This document shows, in pieces, positions 37,185 through 45,586 of a stretch of 64,000 nt of DNA. The DNA comes from Micromonospora sp. WMMD1155 (GTDB lineage: Bacteria > Actinomycetota > Actinomycetes > Mycobacteriales > Micromonosporaceae), in NCBI RefSeq assembly GCF_029581275.1, contig NZ_CP120742.1, positions 5,146,501 through 5,210,500 of the forward strand. Reading direction: 5' to 3'. Numbering within the stretch: position 1 is the stretch's first letter; each line of letters begins with the position of its first letter. The position numbers and the translations under genes are program-made. The notes under the pieces were generated by a model. That model searched no databases, had not been told where the DNA came from, and worked only from the letters and a program-made list of their open reading frames with translations.

Positions 37185-37314
37185 GGAACAGGTGTCCTTC
37201 CCTCGAGGTCGACCACCGACCACACTGGAGGGACACGGCAGGGCGCGGACGACGGCCGGGCCTCGCCCTGACCCTCCCGAGAGGCCGACGGCGGCGCACG
37301 CGGACGCGTACGCG

Positions 37315-37510
37315 GTGCGGGCAGGTCTTCGGACTCGTGGGCGTGACCGGGGCGACCCGATCTCCTACTGGCCGTCGCTTCCCAGACGCTCACGCGTCCA
37401 GTGCGTGTGACGGCGGTCGTTCCCACTCACCGCTGCGGGGCAGTCCCGGTTTCCCACCGGGTTCCCTCTTACGACGCCACACCGAGGCGGTGCGGCGAAC
37501 CAGCACTGCC
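37315..37510 (-). ncRNA. Cobalamin riboswitch, metE leader
   Basis: Read on the minus strand: a GAGGGAACCCGGTGGGAAA-type segment, the B12 box (complement of 37427-37441, GCCCCGCAGCGGTGA) and the closing CGAGTCCGAAGACCTGCC element (about 37322-37340). These are the three conserved cobalamin-riboswitch blocks in correct order. It lies directly before metE and should turn it off when cobalamin binds. Confidence 0.93.
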
Positions 37511-37586
37511 GACCATCGTACGGCCGGAAGCTGATCCCCGGTGCCGCTGTCGCAGGCGGATTCTCCCTGTCGCCCAGAGTTGGACG

Positions 37587-37620
37587 GGCCGGGAGTCCGG
37601 TCGTGCCCGGACTCCCGGCC
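37587..37620 (-). terminator. Hairpin terminator of the small DUF4430 gene
   Basis: A perfect 14-base-pair stem, GGCCGGGAGTCCGG (37587-37600) with its complement (37607-37620), six-base loop, nine bases after the stop of the small DUF4430 gene. Confidence 0.8.
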
Positions 37621-37628
37621 AAGGCCGA

Positions 37629-38219
37629 CTACGGCGGGGAGATGGACGGAGCCTGCCCGGAGCCGAAGCGCCATCCTTCGACGGTGCCCTGGGCGGGGTT
37701 GTAGCTGCTCGCGCCGAGGGTGCTGTAGGACCAGGTACCGCCGGGTACGGCGTGCCAGTACGACCAGTACGCGGTGGCGGGCGGCGTGTTGACGCACGGC
37801 TCGGCGGCGGCTGTGGGATAGCCGTTGATCCGGCAGACGAAGGCAAGACCCCACCGTTGGGTACCCGTCACGGCGAAGCCGGCTCCCTGCAACGCGGCCA
37901 GGCCGGTCGGCGGATCACCGAGCCGGCAACCGGTCTGGACACCGAGGCCGAACGCAGTGAGGTCGACCACCACCGTGACGCCCGCACCCGGGGCGCACGC
38001 CGCCGCGTGCGCGGCACGTGGCACCGGGTCGACGGCGACCAGGCCGACGCTGACGACGGCCGCCGCGAGCAGCAGTGCCATTCGGCGGCGGCATCGACCT
38101 TGTTGAGGGTGGGCGGCGACGCCGTGGCGGCGGCCGGTACGGCTGTCAGTGACAGCGTGAGCACGGCCAGCGCAGCGGCTACGACTGCGGGCGCGGTGCC
38201 GGAGGGGGCGGTTGACCAT
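37629..38219 (-). CDS. Secreted DUF4430 (transcobalamin-like) protein
   Basis: 196 aa from ATG 38219 (GGAAAGG upstream). A signal-type segment (MALLLAAAVVSVGLVAV, from residue 47) is followed by a DUF4430-like domain: VTVVVDLTAFGLG, CRLGDPPTGLAALQGAGF, FVCRINGYPT, TPPATAYWSYWHAVPGG and GTVEGWRFG, with five Cys. In animal transcobalamin this fold closes over the bound cobalamin. Oddity: residues 1-46 are arginine-rich, while the +1 frame there reads like a signal peptide (VVAAALAVLTLSLTAV), so a frameshift or a start at ATG 38081 is possible. Preceded by its own cobalamin riboswitch. Confidence 0.75.
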   Translation of the reverse strand: MVNRPLRHRARSRSRCAGRAHAVTDSRTGRRHGVAAHPQQGRCRRRMALLLAAAVVSVGLVAVDPVPRAAHAAACAPGAGVTVVVDLTAFGLGVQTGCRLGDPPTGLAALQGAGFAVTGTQRWGLAFVCRINGYPTAAAEPCVNTPPATAYWSYWHAVPGGTWSYSTLGASSYNPAQGTVEGWRFGSGQAPSISPP

Positions 38220-38314
38220 GAAGCGACGCCTTTCCGGGCTCCGATGGTCCGAGACGACCCGACTCCGGTTCGGGCGGCTCCGACCCGTGGGCCACGACGG
38301 GTGGGGAGGCTGGT

Positions 38315-38425
38315 CACGCGGACTGGCGGGTAATCGGGCTCGCGGCGTCACTACGTTTGTCGCCGCCTACCGTTGCGGGCCAGCGCCGGACTTCGACCGG
38401 ACTTCCCCCGTCAGCACACAGGTAT
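38315..38425 (-). ncRNA. Cobalamin riboswitch, small DUF4430 gene
   Basis: On the minus strand: GGGGGAAGTCCGGTC, a GAAGTCCGGCGCTGG segment, the B12 box (complement of 38368-38384, ending GCCCGCAACGGTA) and the closing GCGAGCCCGATTACCCGCCA. Block order and sequence match the cobalamin class. It lies about 95 bases before the DUF4430 gene start. Confidence 0.93.
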
Positions 38426-38543
38426 GAAGTTGTGACGGACAGTGTTCCCACGGGTGGGGCTCGCCGTCAAGGCCCTGATCCGACGGGTGCTAACGACGCA
38501 GACCTTCCGATCCGGGCAGTCGCGTCCCCACTCTCGGCTCTTG

Positions 38544-38560
38544 TTGCAAGATAGTGGCAA
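38544..38560. promoter_or_regulatory. Nur-type (nickel) operator
   Basis: TTGCAA, five bases (GATAG), TGGCAA: a close match to the Streptomyces Nur box (tTGCaa-N5-ttGCAA), 36 bases before the superoxide dismutase start. In Streptomyces, Ni-bound Nur represses the iron SOD gene sodF. Confidence 0.65.
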
Positions 38561-38596
38561 CAGCCATAATGAGGCAGCATTGAGAGGACGTACTCC

Positions 38597-39211
38597 ATGG
38601 CCGTGTACAACCTGCCCGACCTGCCCTACGACTACGGCGCACTCGAGCCCGCCATGTCCGGCGAGATCCTGGAGCTGCACCACGACAAGCACCACGCCGC
38701 ATACGTCAAGGGCGCCAACGACGGGCTCGACCGGCTCGCCGAGGCCCGCGACAAGGGCGACTACGCAACCCTGGTCGGCCTGGAGAAGACGTACGCGTTC
38801 AACCTGTCCGGGCACGTCCTGCACTCGATCTTCTGGAACAACCTGTCCCCGGACGGCGGTGACCGCCCCGACGGTGAGCTGGCGGCGGCGATCGACGAGC
38901 ACTTCGGCTCCTTCGACGGGTTCGCCGGTCAACTGTCCGCGGCGACCAAGGGTGTGCAGGGTTCCGGCTGGGGCGTGCTGGCGTGGGAGCCGCTGAGCCA
39001 GCGGCTGATCGTGGAGCAGGTCTACGACCACCACGGCAACGTCGGGCAGGGGTCCACCCCGATCCTGGTGTTCGACGCCTGGGAGCACGCCTACTACCTG
39101 CAGTACCGCAACGTGCGCCCGGACTACGTGGACCGGCTGTGGAACCTGGTCAACTGGACCGACGTCATCTCCCGTTTCGACGCCGCCCGCGCCGCCACCC
39201 CGAAGATCTGA
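38597..39211 (+). CDS. Fe/Mn-type superoxide dismutase
   Basis: A 204-aa cytoplasmic enzyme dismutating superoxide. Ligand regions are [27 protein letters not shown], and [13 protein letters not shown] with the metal Asp and His. The Nur-type box upstream suggests it corresponds to the iron enzyme SodF of Streptomyces, expressed when nickel is scarce; the metal is inferred. ATG 38597 has GAGAGGA upstream. It lies between the two minus-strand B12 genes but carries no riboswitch. Confidence 0.95.
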   Translation: MAVYNLPDLPYDYGALEPAMSGEILELHHDKHHAAYVKGANDGLDRLAEARDKGDYATLVGLEKTYAFNLSGHVLHSIFWNNLSPDGGDRPDGELAAAIDEHFGSFDGFAGQLSAATKGVQGSGWGVLAWEPLSQRLIVEQVYDHHGNVGQGSTPILVFDAWEHAYYLQYRNVRPDYVDRLWNLVNWTDVISRFDAARAATPKI

Positions 39212-39218
39212 TCCCGGC

Positions 39219-39479
39219 GTGAGCGGGTACACCCCCGAGGCGGCCGAGATCGTCCAACGCGCCGCCGGGGTCATCGCCGCCAAGCATCGCGGTGACCTCC
39301 CCGGTGCGGAGGCGTTGATGTCGGCGTTCAGTTCCGAGCAGGCCCGTACCCTCGGTTTCTACCTGTTGGCCGATCTCGCTCTGGGTTTGGTGAAGGCGCA
39401 GAGCGGCCAGTCGATGGACGATCTGGTCCGGGAGCTGTCGTTGCTCTTGGCCGAGACCGCCCAGTCCCCGCCTGCATGA
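39219..39479 (+). CDS. Small helical hypothetical protein
   Basis: 86 aa, all-helical, starting at GTG 39219, seven bases after the SOD stop, so probably co-transcribed with it. It has no signal or membrane segment. Visible stretches are EIVQRAAGVIAAKHRGDLPGA and MDDLVRELSLLLAETAQ. No family is recognised. A strong hairpin directly after its stop ends the unit. Confidence 0.75.
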   Translation: MSGYTPEAAEIVQRAAGVIAAKHRGDLPGAEALMSAFSSEQARTLGFYLLADLALGLVKAQSGQSMDDLVRELSLLLAETAQSPPA

Positions 39480-39481
39480 CG

Positions 39482-39519
39482 GTCCGCTGGGTTCCGCCCG
39501 TCGGCGGAACCCAGCGGAC
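39482..39519 (+). terminator. Hairpin terminator after SOD unit
   Basis: A perfect 17-base-pair stem (39482-39498, GTCCGCTGGGTTCCGCC, with 39503-39519) and a four-base loop, immediately after the TGA of the small helical protein. Confidence 0.85.
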
Positions 39520-39555
39520 AACAGCAGCTTCTACCGCCCACCTCGGGGAGGCCCG

Positions 39556-39927
39556 ATGCGCCGGAAGATCGAGCACCGTGTCCTGACAGTGGACGGCCAG
39601 CAGATGGCGGTGTTGGCCGTGGCTGACTTCCAACGACTTGAGACCGCCCGTCGGCAGCTCGGTGCCAGCGAGAGTCAGGCGCACCAGCTTCGCCAGCAGT
39701 TGCGAGACGTTCAACGTCGTGTTGCCCGCTTGGAGAATCTGCTCGCTGTGTCGTCCCGCTCCGGGGTGCCGGAGCGGGAAGCAACAGGGGTGTGTGCGCG
39801 CTGTACCGGTGAGGCCGACGATCCGGTCGGCCCAGCGGCGCCGCAGGCTCTGGTCGTGGCTGATGACCAGGACCTCGGCCTGCGGCCCGCGATGTCACGT
39901 CGCCTGATGGTCGACCCGATCGGCTAA
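39556..39927 (+). CDS. Hypothetical coiled-coil protein
   Basis: 123 aa. A short beta start (HRVLTVDGQQMAVLAVADF) is followed by a coiled-coil (residues ~28-62, LRQQLRDVQRRVARLENLL) and a tail with a CARC pair. ATG 39556 has GGGGAGG upstream. It is soluble, with no known family. It is convergent with the transcobalamin-like gene; no riboswitch is seen. Confidence 0.7.
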   Translation: MRRKIEHRVLTVDGQQMAVLAVADFQRLETARRQLGASESQAHQLRQQLRDVQRRVARLENLLAVSSRSGVPEREATGVCARCTGEADDPVGPAAPQALVVADDQDLGLRPAMSRRLMVDPIG

Positions 39928-39981
39928 TTGATCAACGAAGTGGTCATGCCGTGACGCCGCTGACCATCCCACTGACGGCGA

Positions 39982-41415
39982 TCAGACGCCGTAGCGGAGG
40001 TAGATCGTGTCGCCGACGGTCACTGTCGTGCCGCGGGTCGCGGTGGCCAGGGTGCTGCCGTCGCGGGACACCTTCCAGGTGGACGAGCCGCTGTTGGCCA
40101 GGCCGTTGATCGTGGTCACGGTGCCGGTGCCACTGGTGGGAAGAAGGGAGGTGACGCAGCCGCTCGGGGTGGCCGCGCCGACGGCGGCGTCCAGCACGGC
40201 GCCGAGGGTGGTGGTGGCGGCGGTCGGGGTCAGCGTGACCGCGCACGGTTTGATGCTGCCGCTGCCGTTGTCGATGATCACAGCGAGCCGGGTGGCGGCG
40301 CCCGCCGTGAACCCGCTCGCCGCGACCCAGGTGGGCGCCCCGGCGGTGACCGGGACCGGGGGAGCGGCGGTGTAGCCGGCACCGGCGAGGGCGCGCACCG
40401 CGTCGATGGAGGCGTACGCCGACGGGGTGGTGTTGGTGGGCAGGTACTTGAATCCGCCGCCGGTCAACTGCTGCGCCCGGAGGAAGTCGATCGGGGTCTT
40501 ACCGGCGGTGGTGGTGAAGTCGGTGCCCTGGTTCGGGATGCCGCAGGCGTTGAGCCCGGAGACGGCCCAGGCGTTGGAGTCGGTGTTGACGCCGAACATC
40601 GAGCTGAACGCGCCTGAGGCGTTGACGAGCTTGCTCTTGAGGAAGTTCTTGGCCTGCACGACGTCGGTGTCGGTGTTGGGGACTCCGGCGGCGCAGAGCG
40701 CGGCCATCGCCGCGCCGGTCATGTCGATGTCGCTGGCGGTGGCGAGTTGGGTGGGGTTGCCCTCGGCCTGGCTGAAGGTCCAGCCGCCGTCGTTGTGCTG
40801 ATTGTTGCGGATGCGGGTGATCGAGAGGTTGAGCAGTGCCTGCGGTACGCGGGCGGCGCCGGCCTGGGTCTTCGCGCCGGCCAGGGCGAGAGTGCCGAAG
40901 ACGGTGCCGTTGAAGTTGGCCGGCGGGCCGTAGTAGCCGGCCGAGCCGGTCTGCCAGTAGGCGATGGTGTCGGCGATCAGGTTACGGGTGGGGGAGACCC
41001 GGGCGGGGTCGATGCCGGCGGCGTAGGCATTCAGGACCCCACGCTCGTAGTCGGTGACCACCGGCGTGCTGCTCGGCCAGGACGCGGCCGAGAGTTGGTT
41101 GCGGTAGACGGTGCGGGCGTTCTTGGTCGTGTCGCCGGAGGGGTAGACGTCCACGGCCGCGACCCCGGCGGGCGCGAACGCGCTGAACGCCCACTCGTTC
41201 GACAGTCCACCGCTGGCGTAGCTGCCGTCGGCGGCCTGCAGGGTCCGCAGGTAGGCGACGCCGTTGGTCTTGGCGGTGGCGATCTGCGCGGCGGTCGAGG
41301 TCGCGGCGGCCGGTGCGGCACCGCCCGTGACTGCCACGACCGTGGCGATCAGCGCGGCGGCGGGAACGGCCGCGAGGCGTCTGCGGCGGCTGCCGGAGGA
41401 AAGGCGCGAGGACAT
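39982..41415 (-). CDS. Secreted transcobalamin-like protein (toroid + DUF4430)
   Basis: 477 aa. A basic signal peptide (RRRRLAAVPAAALIATVVAV...AAAT) precedes an alpha/alpha-toroid of squalene-cyclase/prenyltransferase type repeats (VAYLRTLQAADGSYASGG, NNQHNDGGWTF, DFLRAQQLTGGGFKYL; residues ~45-345). A small C-terminal beta domain ends GTTVTVGDTIYLRYGV, the DUF4430 type. This domain order is that of animal intrinsic factor/transcobalamin. No membrane or wall anchor, so it is probably released. ATG 41415 has AAGGAG upstream. A cobalamin riboswitch precedes it, supporting cobalamin as ligand; enzymatic cyclase activity is unlikely since no DxDD-type motif is seen. Confidence 0.85.
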   Translation of the reverse strand: MSSRLSSGSRRRRLAAVPAAALIATVVAVTGGAAPAAATSTAAQIATAKTNGVAYLRTLQAADGSYASGGLSNEWAFSAFAPAGVAAVDVYPSGDTTKNARTVYRNQLSAASWPSSTPVVTDYERGVLNAYAAGIDPARVSPTRNLIADTIAYWQTGSAGYYGPPANFNGTVFGTLALAGAKTQAGAARVPQALLNLSITRIRNNQHNDGGWTFSQAEGNPTQLATASDIDMTGAAMAALCAAGVPNTDTDVVQAKNFLKSKLVNASGAFSSMFGVNTDSNAWAVSGLNACGIPNQGTDFTTTAGKTPIDFLRAQQLTGGGFKYLPTNTTPSAYASIDAVRALAGAGYTAAPPVPVTAGAPTWVAASGFTAGAATRLAVIIDNGSGSIKPCAVTLTPTAATTTLGAVLDAAVGAATPSGCVTSLLPTSGTGTVTTINGLANSGSSTWKVSRDGSTLATATRGTTVTVGDTIYLRYGV

Positions 41416-41524
41416 CAGGGCTCCTTGGGGGTACGGGGCACGGCTGCCTCGACCCGGAGCCCGGCGCGCGCCGGCGGGAGCGGGGCGGGCCGGCCGCAGG
41501 ACGCGTGGGACGGGTACCGCAGGT

Positions 41525-41640
41525 GCTGCGTCACCACGTGGGTGGTCGGGCTCGGGACGGGGCGAACCGTCCTCACCGTTGCGCGTCAGCCCCGGATTCC
41601 CACCGGGTTCCCCCACGCGATGACGCGGTCACGGTATGGG
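41525..41640 (-). ncRNA. Cobalamin riboswitch, transcobalamin-like gene
   Basis: On the minus strand: GGGGGAACCCGGTGGGAATC, the B12 box (complement of 41573-41587, GACGCGCAACGGTGA) and GTCCCGAGCCCGACCACC. It has the conserved cobalamin blocks in order, about 110 bases before the gene. It is back to back with the plus-strand riboswitch at 41725. Confidence 0.88.
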
Positions 41641-41724
41641 AGGAGACCCCTACCGCGCGCTGTTAGGTTCATGACACGTCTTCGCGTTGACGGGGTGGTG
41701 GCGGCTGTGGTCCGATGGCGGCGA

Positions 41725-41815
41725 TCCAGCAGTCAGGGGAAGCCGGTCAAAGTCCGGCGCTGGCCCGCAGCCGTAGGTCCCGTTACCGGGACGAGTCGGA
41801 TTACCTGGCTGGATA
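41725..41815 (+). ncRNA. Cobalamin riboswitch, ECF operon
   Basis: Plus strand: CAGGGGAAGCCGGTC, AAAGTCCGGCGCTGGCCCGC and the B12 box ending GCAGCCGTA (41760-41775), a short stem GGTCCCGTTACCGGGAC and the closing GAGTCGGATTACCTGGCTG. It precedes the five-gene operon beginning at 41921 and should switch the whole importer off when B12 is abundant. Confidence 0.93.
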
Positions 41816-41920
41816 GTGCACCGCAGCGCCGTCGAGGTACACGGCGCGGAGCCAGGTTTCCGGGGTTTGTCCTCGGGGTCCGCGTCCGCGCCTGCGCCGC
41901 TAGCCCCCGAGAGAGTCGCC

Positions 41921-44650
41921 ATGTCCCCACTGGTCAGTCGAACGTCGCGTGTTCCCGCGGCGTGGTTGGCGGCCGTCGCCGCAGCGGTGCTCGGCGCGGT
42001 GGCGCTGGTGGTGCCGACCCGCGCCGCGCTCGCCGACCCGCTGGATTCCTGCACCCCGACCCAGGGCGCGATCGTCGCTGTCGACTTCGGCGCGTGGGGT
42101 GGGCCGCTGCTGCGCGGCTGCGACGCCACCCCGACCACCGGGCTGGACCTGCTGCACGAGGCGGGTTTCACCACCACCGGCACCGACCACGACGGCCCCG
42201 GTTTCATCTGCCGGATCGGGTCGCCCGACTTCGCGTCAGGTGCCGAACACCCGACGCCGGCCGATGAGGCGTGCCAGTTGACCCCGCCCGCGTCGGCCTA
42301 CTGGTCCTACTGGATCGCCCCAGCCGGGCAGGACCACTGGACCTACAGCCCTCTCGGCGCCATGGCCCAGCGCCCCGGCCCGGGTGAGGTCGAAGCGTGG
42401 GTCTTCGGTGGCACCGACATCGGGGGCACCACGGGAGCGCCGAGCTTCACCCCCGCGTCGGTACGCGCGAGCGGCCCCACTCCGACCGCCACTGCGACTC
42501 CGACGGCGACCCCGACCTCGACGCCAGCGCCGACGCCACCGACGGAAGCGCAGGTCAAGGCGGTGGCGAGTTACCTGGTGGGGCAGCTCGCCGACGGCGA
42601 CCACGTCGACAACGGGTTCGTCGACTACTACCGGACCATCGCCGTCGCCACCGCCCTGGCCGGGACCGGGGGGCAGGACCAGACCCTCGGCAAGGTCGTC
42701 GACTACCTGCGGGCGCACGTCGATGCCGCTATCTTCCCGAACGGTGCCACCGCCGCACCCCACATCGCCAACGTCGCCAACCTCGCGCTCCTGCTCACCA
42801 GCACCGGCGGCGATCCACGCGCGTTCGGCGACCGGGATCTGATCGCCACGCTCACCGACCGGGTGTGCACCGCGGCCGACGTCGACGCCGGCTGCGCCGC
42901 CGTCGGTGACTTCGTCGGGTCGAGCGATCCCCTGACCCACGCGACCGCCCTGCTCGCGCTCAAGCGGGCCGGCGTCACCCCGCCGGCCGCGACCGTCAGC
43001 CGACTGACCGAGCAGCAGTGCACGACCGGGGCCTTCGCCGGTCTGTGGCGCAGCCCCACCGACGCCTGTGACCCGGACCTCGCGGCCACGACGCTCGCCG
43101 TCCTGGCGCTGCACACGCTCGGCGGGCACGACGCGGCGCTCGCTTCGGCCAAGGCATTCCTGGCCGCGGCGCAGGAGCCCGACGGCGGTTACCAGCCGTG
43201 GACCGGAGCGGGCTACAGCGAGACCTATCCGACCGGGCACGCCGCGCAGGCCCTCGCCGTCCTCGGTCTCGCCGACCGGGCCGCCGCCGCCACCGGCCTG
43301 CTGGTCAGCCGGATCGTCCCCGGCGGTGGGCTCAGCCCCGACCCGAGCAACCCGGACGCGGACCTGCCCGCCACCGCCGCCGCCGCGCTCGCCTTGGCCG
43401 GTAAGAACCTGGCCACCCTGGGTGCGTCGCCACCGCCGGCCGGGCCGCGGCCCGATCTGACCAAGGGAGTGTCCTACCTCGTCGCGCCGAGCAACCTGAT
43501 CGACGGCAGGTACTACGAGTCGTTCCCCGGTTTCCCCGACTTCGGGTTGAGCATCGACGGTGCCTACGCCCTGGCCGCAACCGGTGGGGACGACGCCAAG
43601 CTGCGGGCGATCGTCGAGTTCCTGCGCGGTGGCGGCGCGGTCGGCGACAACGGCTTCACCGTCGACATGTGGTTGGGCGTCGGCACCGACTACGCCGTCG
43701 GCGGCGCGATCGGCAAGGTGGCGTTGCTGGCCCAGGTCACCGGCTACGACCCACGCTCGTTCGGCGGACACGACCTGATCGCCGCGCTGGGTGACGTGAC
43801 CTGCGCCAAGGCCGACGCATCGACCGGCTGCGCCGGGGCCGGCAACTACCGGTACGCCACCTCGGTCTTCGGCCAGTCGCTCGGCATCATCGCGCAGTTG
43901 CGCGCGGGACAGGGCGAGGCCGCCGCCAAGCCGGTGGAGTTCCTCAGGGGACTGCAGCGCGCCGACGGGTCGTTCCCCAGCCTCATCCCGGCGGCGGACA
44001 CCGACAAGGACGTCGACAGCACCGCGATGGCCGCGATGGCCCTCGCCTCACTGACCGACGACCCGGCGGCGGCCACCGCCGTCGACAAGGCGCTGGCCTG
44101 GATCGCCTCAACGCAGAAGGAGCACGGCGGGTTCCCCGGCGCAGCCGGTGACTCCACCAACTCCACCGCGCTCGCCATCCAGGGCCTCACCCTGCGCGGC
44201 AGCAGCTACGCCGGCCAGGTCGACAAGGCGCTGGCGTTCCTGGCGGCCCAGCAGAACGACGACGGAGGGTTCACCGTCGCGGCCGGTGGTCAGGCGGGAT
44301 CGGACGTCCGCGCCTCCACCCAGGTCGTCGGTGGTGCCACCGGCATCTCGTTCGCCGCCCTGACCCGGGACGTGCACGAGCTGCCGGGTCCGGACCCGTC
44401 CGGCTCGCCCACGCCCACGCCCACGCCCACGCCGACGCCGAGCGCCAGTCAGTCGGCCTCGCCGCCGGCGACACCCGGTGCGACCCCGTCGACGACGGGC
44501 ACCGCCGGGCACTCGTGGGGCAACCTGCCCCGCACCGGCGTGTCCATCGTGACCATCGCCCTGCTGGCGCTGGTGCTCGTCGTCGGCGGCGTCCTGTTGC
44601 TGGTCGCCGCCCGTCGCCGCGCGGTGTCCGACGCCGGCGGTGGATCGTGA
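41921..44650 (+). CDS. LPXTG-anchored cobalamin-capture protein (DUF4430 + toroids)
   Basis: 909 aa. A signal peptide (WLAAVAAAVLGAVALVV, ending ALA|DPLD) is followed by a DUF4430-like domain (residues ~45-180: AIVAVDFGAWGG, GPGFICRIG, PPASAYWSYWIAP, GEVEAWVFGG), a Pro/Thr linker, and two alpha-toroid-like repeat regions (~205-510 and ~520-800; AAQEPDGGYQPW, GLQRADGSFPSLIP, AAQQNDDGGFTVAA). A TP-repeat wall spacer and a sortase signal follow: LPRTG, a hydrophobic helix and ARRRAV. Likely a wall-tethered cobalamin binder. First gene of the riboswitch operon; its TGA overlaps the next GTG. Confidence 0.87.
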   Translation: MSPLVSRTSRVPAAWLAAVAAAVLGAVALVVPTRAALADPLDSCTPTQGAIVAVDFGAWGGPLLRGCDATPTTGLDLLHEAGFTTTGTDHDGPGFICRIGSPDFASGAEHPTPADEACQLTPPASAYWSYWIAPAGQDHWTYSPLGAMAQRPGPGEVEAWVFGGTDIGGTTGAPSFTPASVRASGPTPTATATPTATPTSTPAPTPPTEAQVKAVASYLVGQLADGDHVDNGFVDYYRTIAVATALAGTGGQDQTLGKVVDYLRAHVDAAIFPNGATAAPHIANVANLALLLTSTGGDPRAFGDRDLIATLTDRVCTAADVDAGCAAVGDFVGSSDPLTHATALLALKRAGVTPPAATVSRLTEQQCTTGAFAGLWRSPTDACDPDLAATTLAVLALHTLGGHDAALASAKAFLAAAQEPDGGYQPWTGAGYSETYPTGHAAQALAVLGLADRAAAATGLLVSRIVPGGGLSPDPSNPDADLPATAAAALALAGKNLATLGASPPPAGPRPDLTKGVSYLVAPSNLIDGRYYESFPGFPDFGLSIDGAYALAATGGDDAKLRAIVEFLRGGGAVGDNGFTVDMWLGVGTDYAVGGAIGKVALLAQVTGYDPRSFGGHDLIAALGDVTCAKADASTGCAGAGNYRYATSVFGQSLGIIAQLRAGQGEAAAKPVEFLRGLQRADGSFPSLIPAADTDKDVDSTAMAAMALASLTDDPAAATAVDKALAWIASTQKEHGGFPGAAGDSTNSTALAIQGLTLRGSSYAGQVDKALAFLAAQQNDDGGFTVAAGGQAGSDVRASTQVVGGATGISFAALTRDVHELPGPDPSGSPTPTPTPTPTPSASQSASPPATPGATPSTTGTAGHSWGNLPRTGVSIVTIALLALVLVVGGVLLLVAARRRAVSDAGGGS

Positions 44651-45582
44651 CCGCCCGCCGGTGGCTCCGGTCGATCGCTGCCCTGACGATCGTCGCCGCG
44701 CCGGTGGTGGCACCTACGCCGACGCTGGCCGCGCCCCTGCCGATCGGGCAGTGCACCACCTCGTCCGGGGTGATCCTCGCTGTCGACTTCAGCCGGTGGG
44801 GCGGCCCGCTGCTGCGGTCCTGCGGCACCACCCCGACCACCGGTTACCAACTGCTCAACCAGGGCGGTTGGCGCACCACCGGAACCCAGCACGACGGGCC
44901 CGCGTTCATCTGCCGCATCGGCTACGCGGGTCACCAGGGCGGAACGCAGTACCCCACCCCGGCCGACGAGAAGTGCGCGCTCACCCCACCGGCCAGCGCG
45001 TACTGGTCGTACTGGCACGCCGACCCAGGGCAGAACACCTGGGTCTACAGCCAGCTCGGCGCGATGAGCTACAAGCCCAAGCCCGGCAGCGTCGACCTGT
45101 GGATCTTCGGAGCGACCGACATCGGCGGAACCCAGGGGCGGCCCACGGTCAGCCCGGACAGCGTGCGCGCCCGCAACAGCACGCCGATCGGCGTCGCCAC
45201 CACCGCGCCGCCCGCAGGTGCACCCACCCCGGCGCAGCCCGCCGGTGGGAACCCACCGGCCGCCGGCAACCCGCCGACGCCGGGTGACCCCGGCGTCGGC
45301 CCACCCCCGCCCGGCCTACCACCGACGGGAGCACCGGCGTCGGTCCCGATGGGCGGTACGCCGACGCCTCTGGCCAGCCCGACGACATCCCCCACAGCGG
45401 GAGTGCCGTCCGGGCCGCCGGCCGCCACCCCGGACGGGCCGCGCATCCTCGACGCGGCACCCACCGCGACGGCCGCCCGCGAGGACACCGGCTCGGCGCT
45501 GCCAGCGCTGATCACCGTCGGCCTGCTGGCCGTCCTCGTCTTGGTCGGCGGTGTCCTCGGCTGGCGGCGACGCCGCACCTGA
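44647..45582 (+). CDS. Membrane-anchored DUF4430 protein
   Basis: 311 aa. Signal peptide (IAALTIVAAPVVAPTPTLA), then a DUF4430-like domain nearly identical in plan to that of the preceding gene (VILAVDFSRWGGPLL, DGPAFICRIGYAG, PPASAYWSYWHADPG, GSVDLWIFGATDIGG). A ~110-residue Pro/Gly-rich spacer, a membrane helix (LITVGLLAVLVLVGGVL) and WRRRRT follow, without an LPXTG motif. It may receive cobalamin at the membrane and pass it to the ECF transporter encoded next. The GTG start overlaps the preceding stop. Confidence 0.85.
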   Translation: MTARRWLRSIAALTIVAAPVVAPTPTLAAPLPIGQCTTSSGVILAVDFSRWGGPLLRSCGTTPTTGYQLLNQGGWRTTGTQHDGPAFICRIGYAGHQGGTQYPTPADEKCALTPPASAYWSYWHADPGQNTWVYSQLGAMSYKPKPGSVDLWIFGATDIGGTQGRPTVSPDSVRARNSTPIGVATTAPPAGAPTPAQPAGGNPPAAGNPPTPGDPGVGPPPPGLPPTGAPASVPMGGTPTPLASPTTSPTAGVPSGPPAATPDGPRILDAAPTATAAREDTGSALPALITVGLLAVLVLVGGVLGWRRRRT

Positions 45583-45586
45583 AGCG

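Noticed and set aside
39982..41415. Squalene/terpene cyclase or prenyltransferase
   Set aside because: The toroid repeats are similar, but no catalytic DxDD-type motif is seen, the protein is exported, carries a DUF4430 C-terminus and is under a cobalamin riboswitch.
42236..43771. Long minus-strand open frame opposite the wall-anchored B12 protein
   Set aside because: Arg/Gly-rich antisense of a high-GC gene without motifs; the plus strand carries a full domain architecture.
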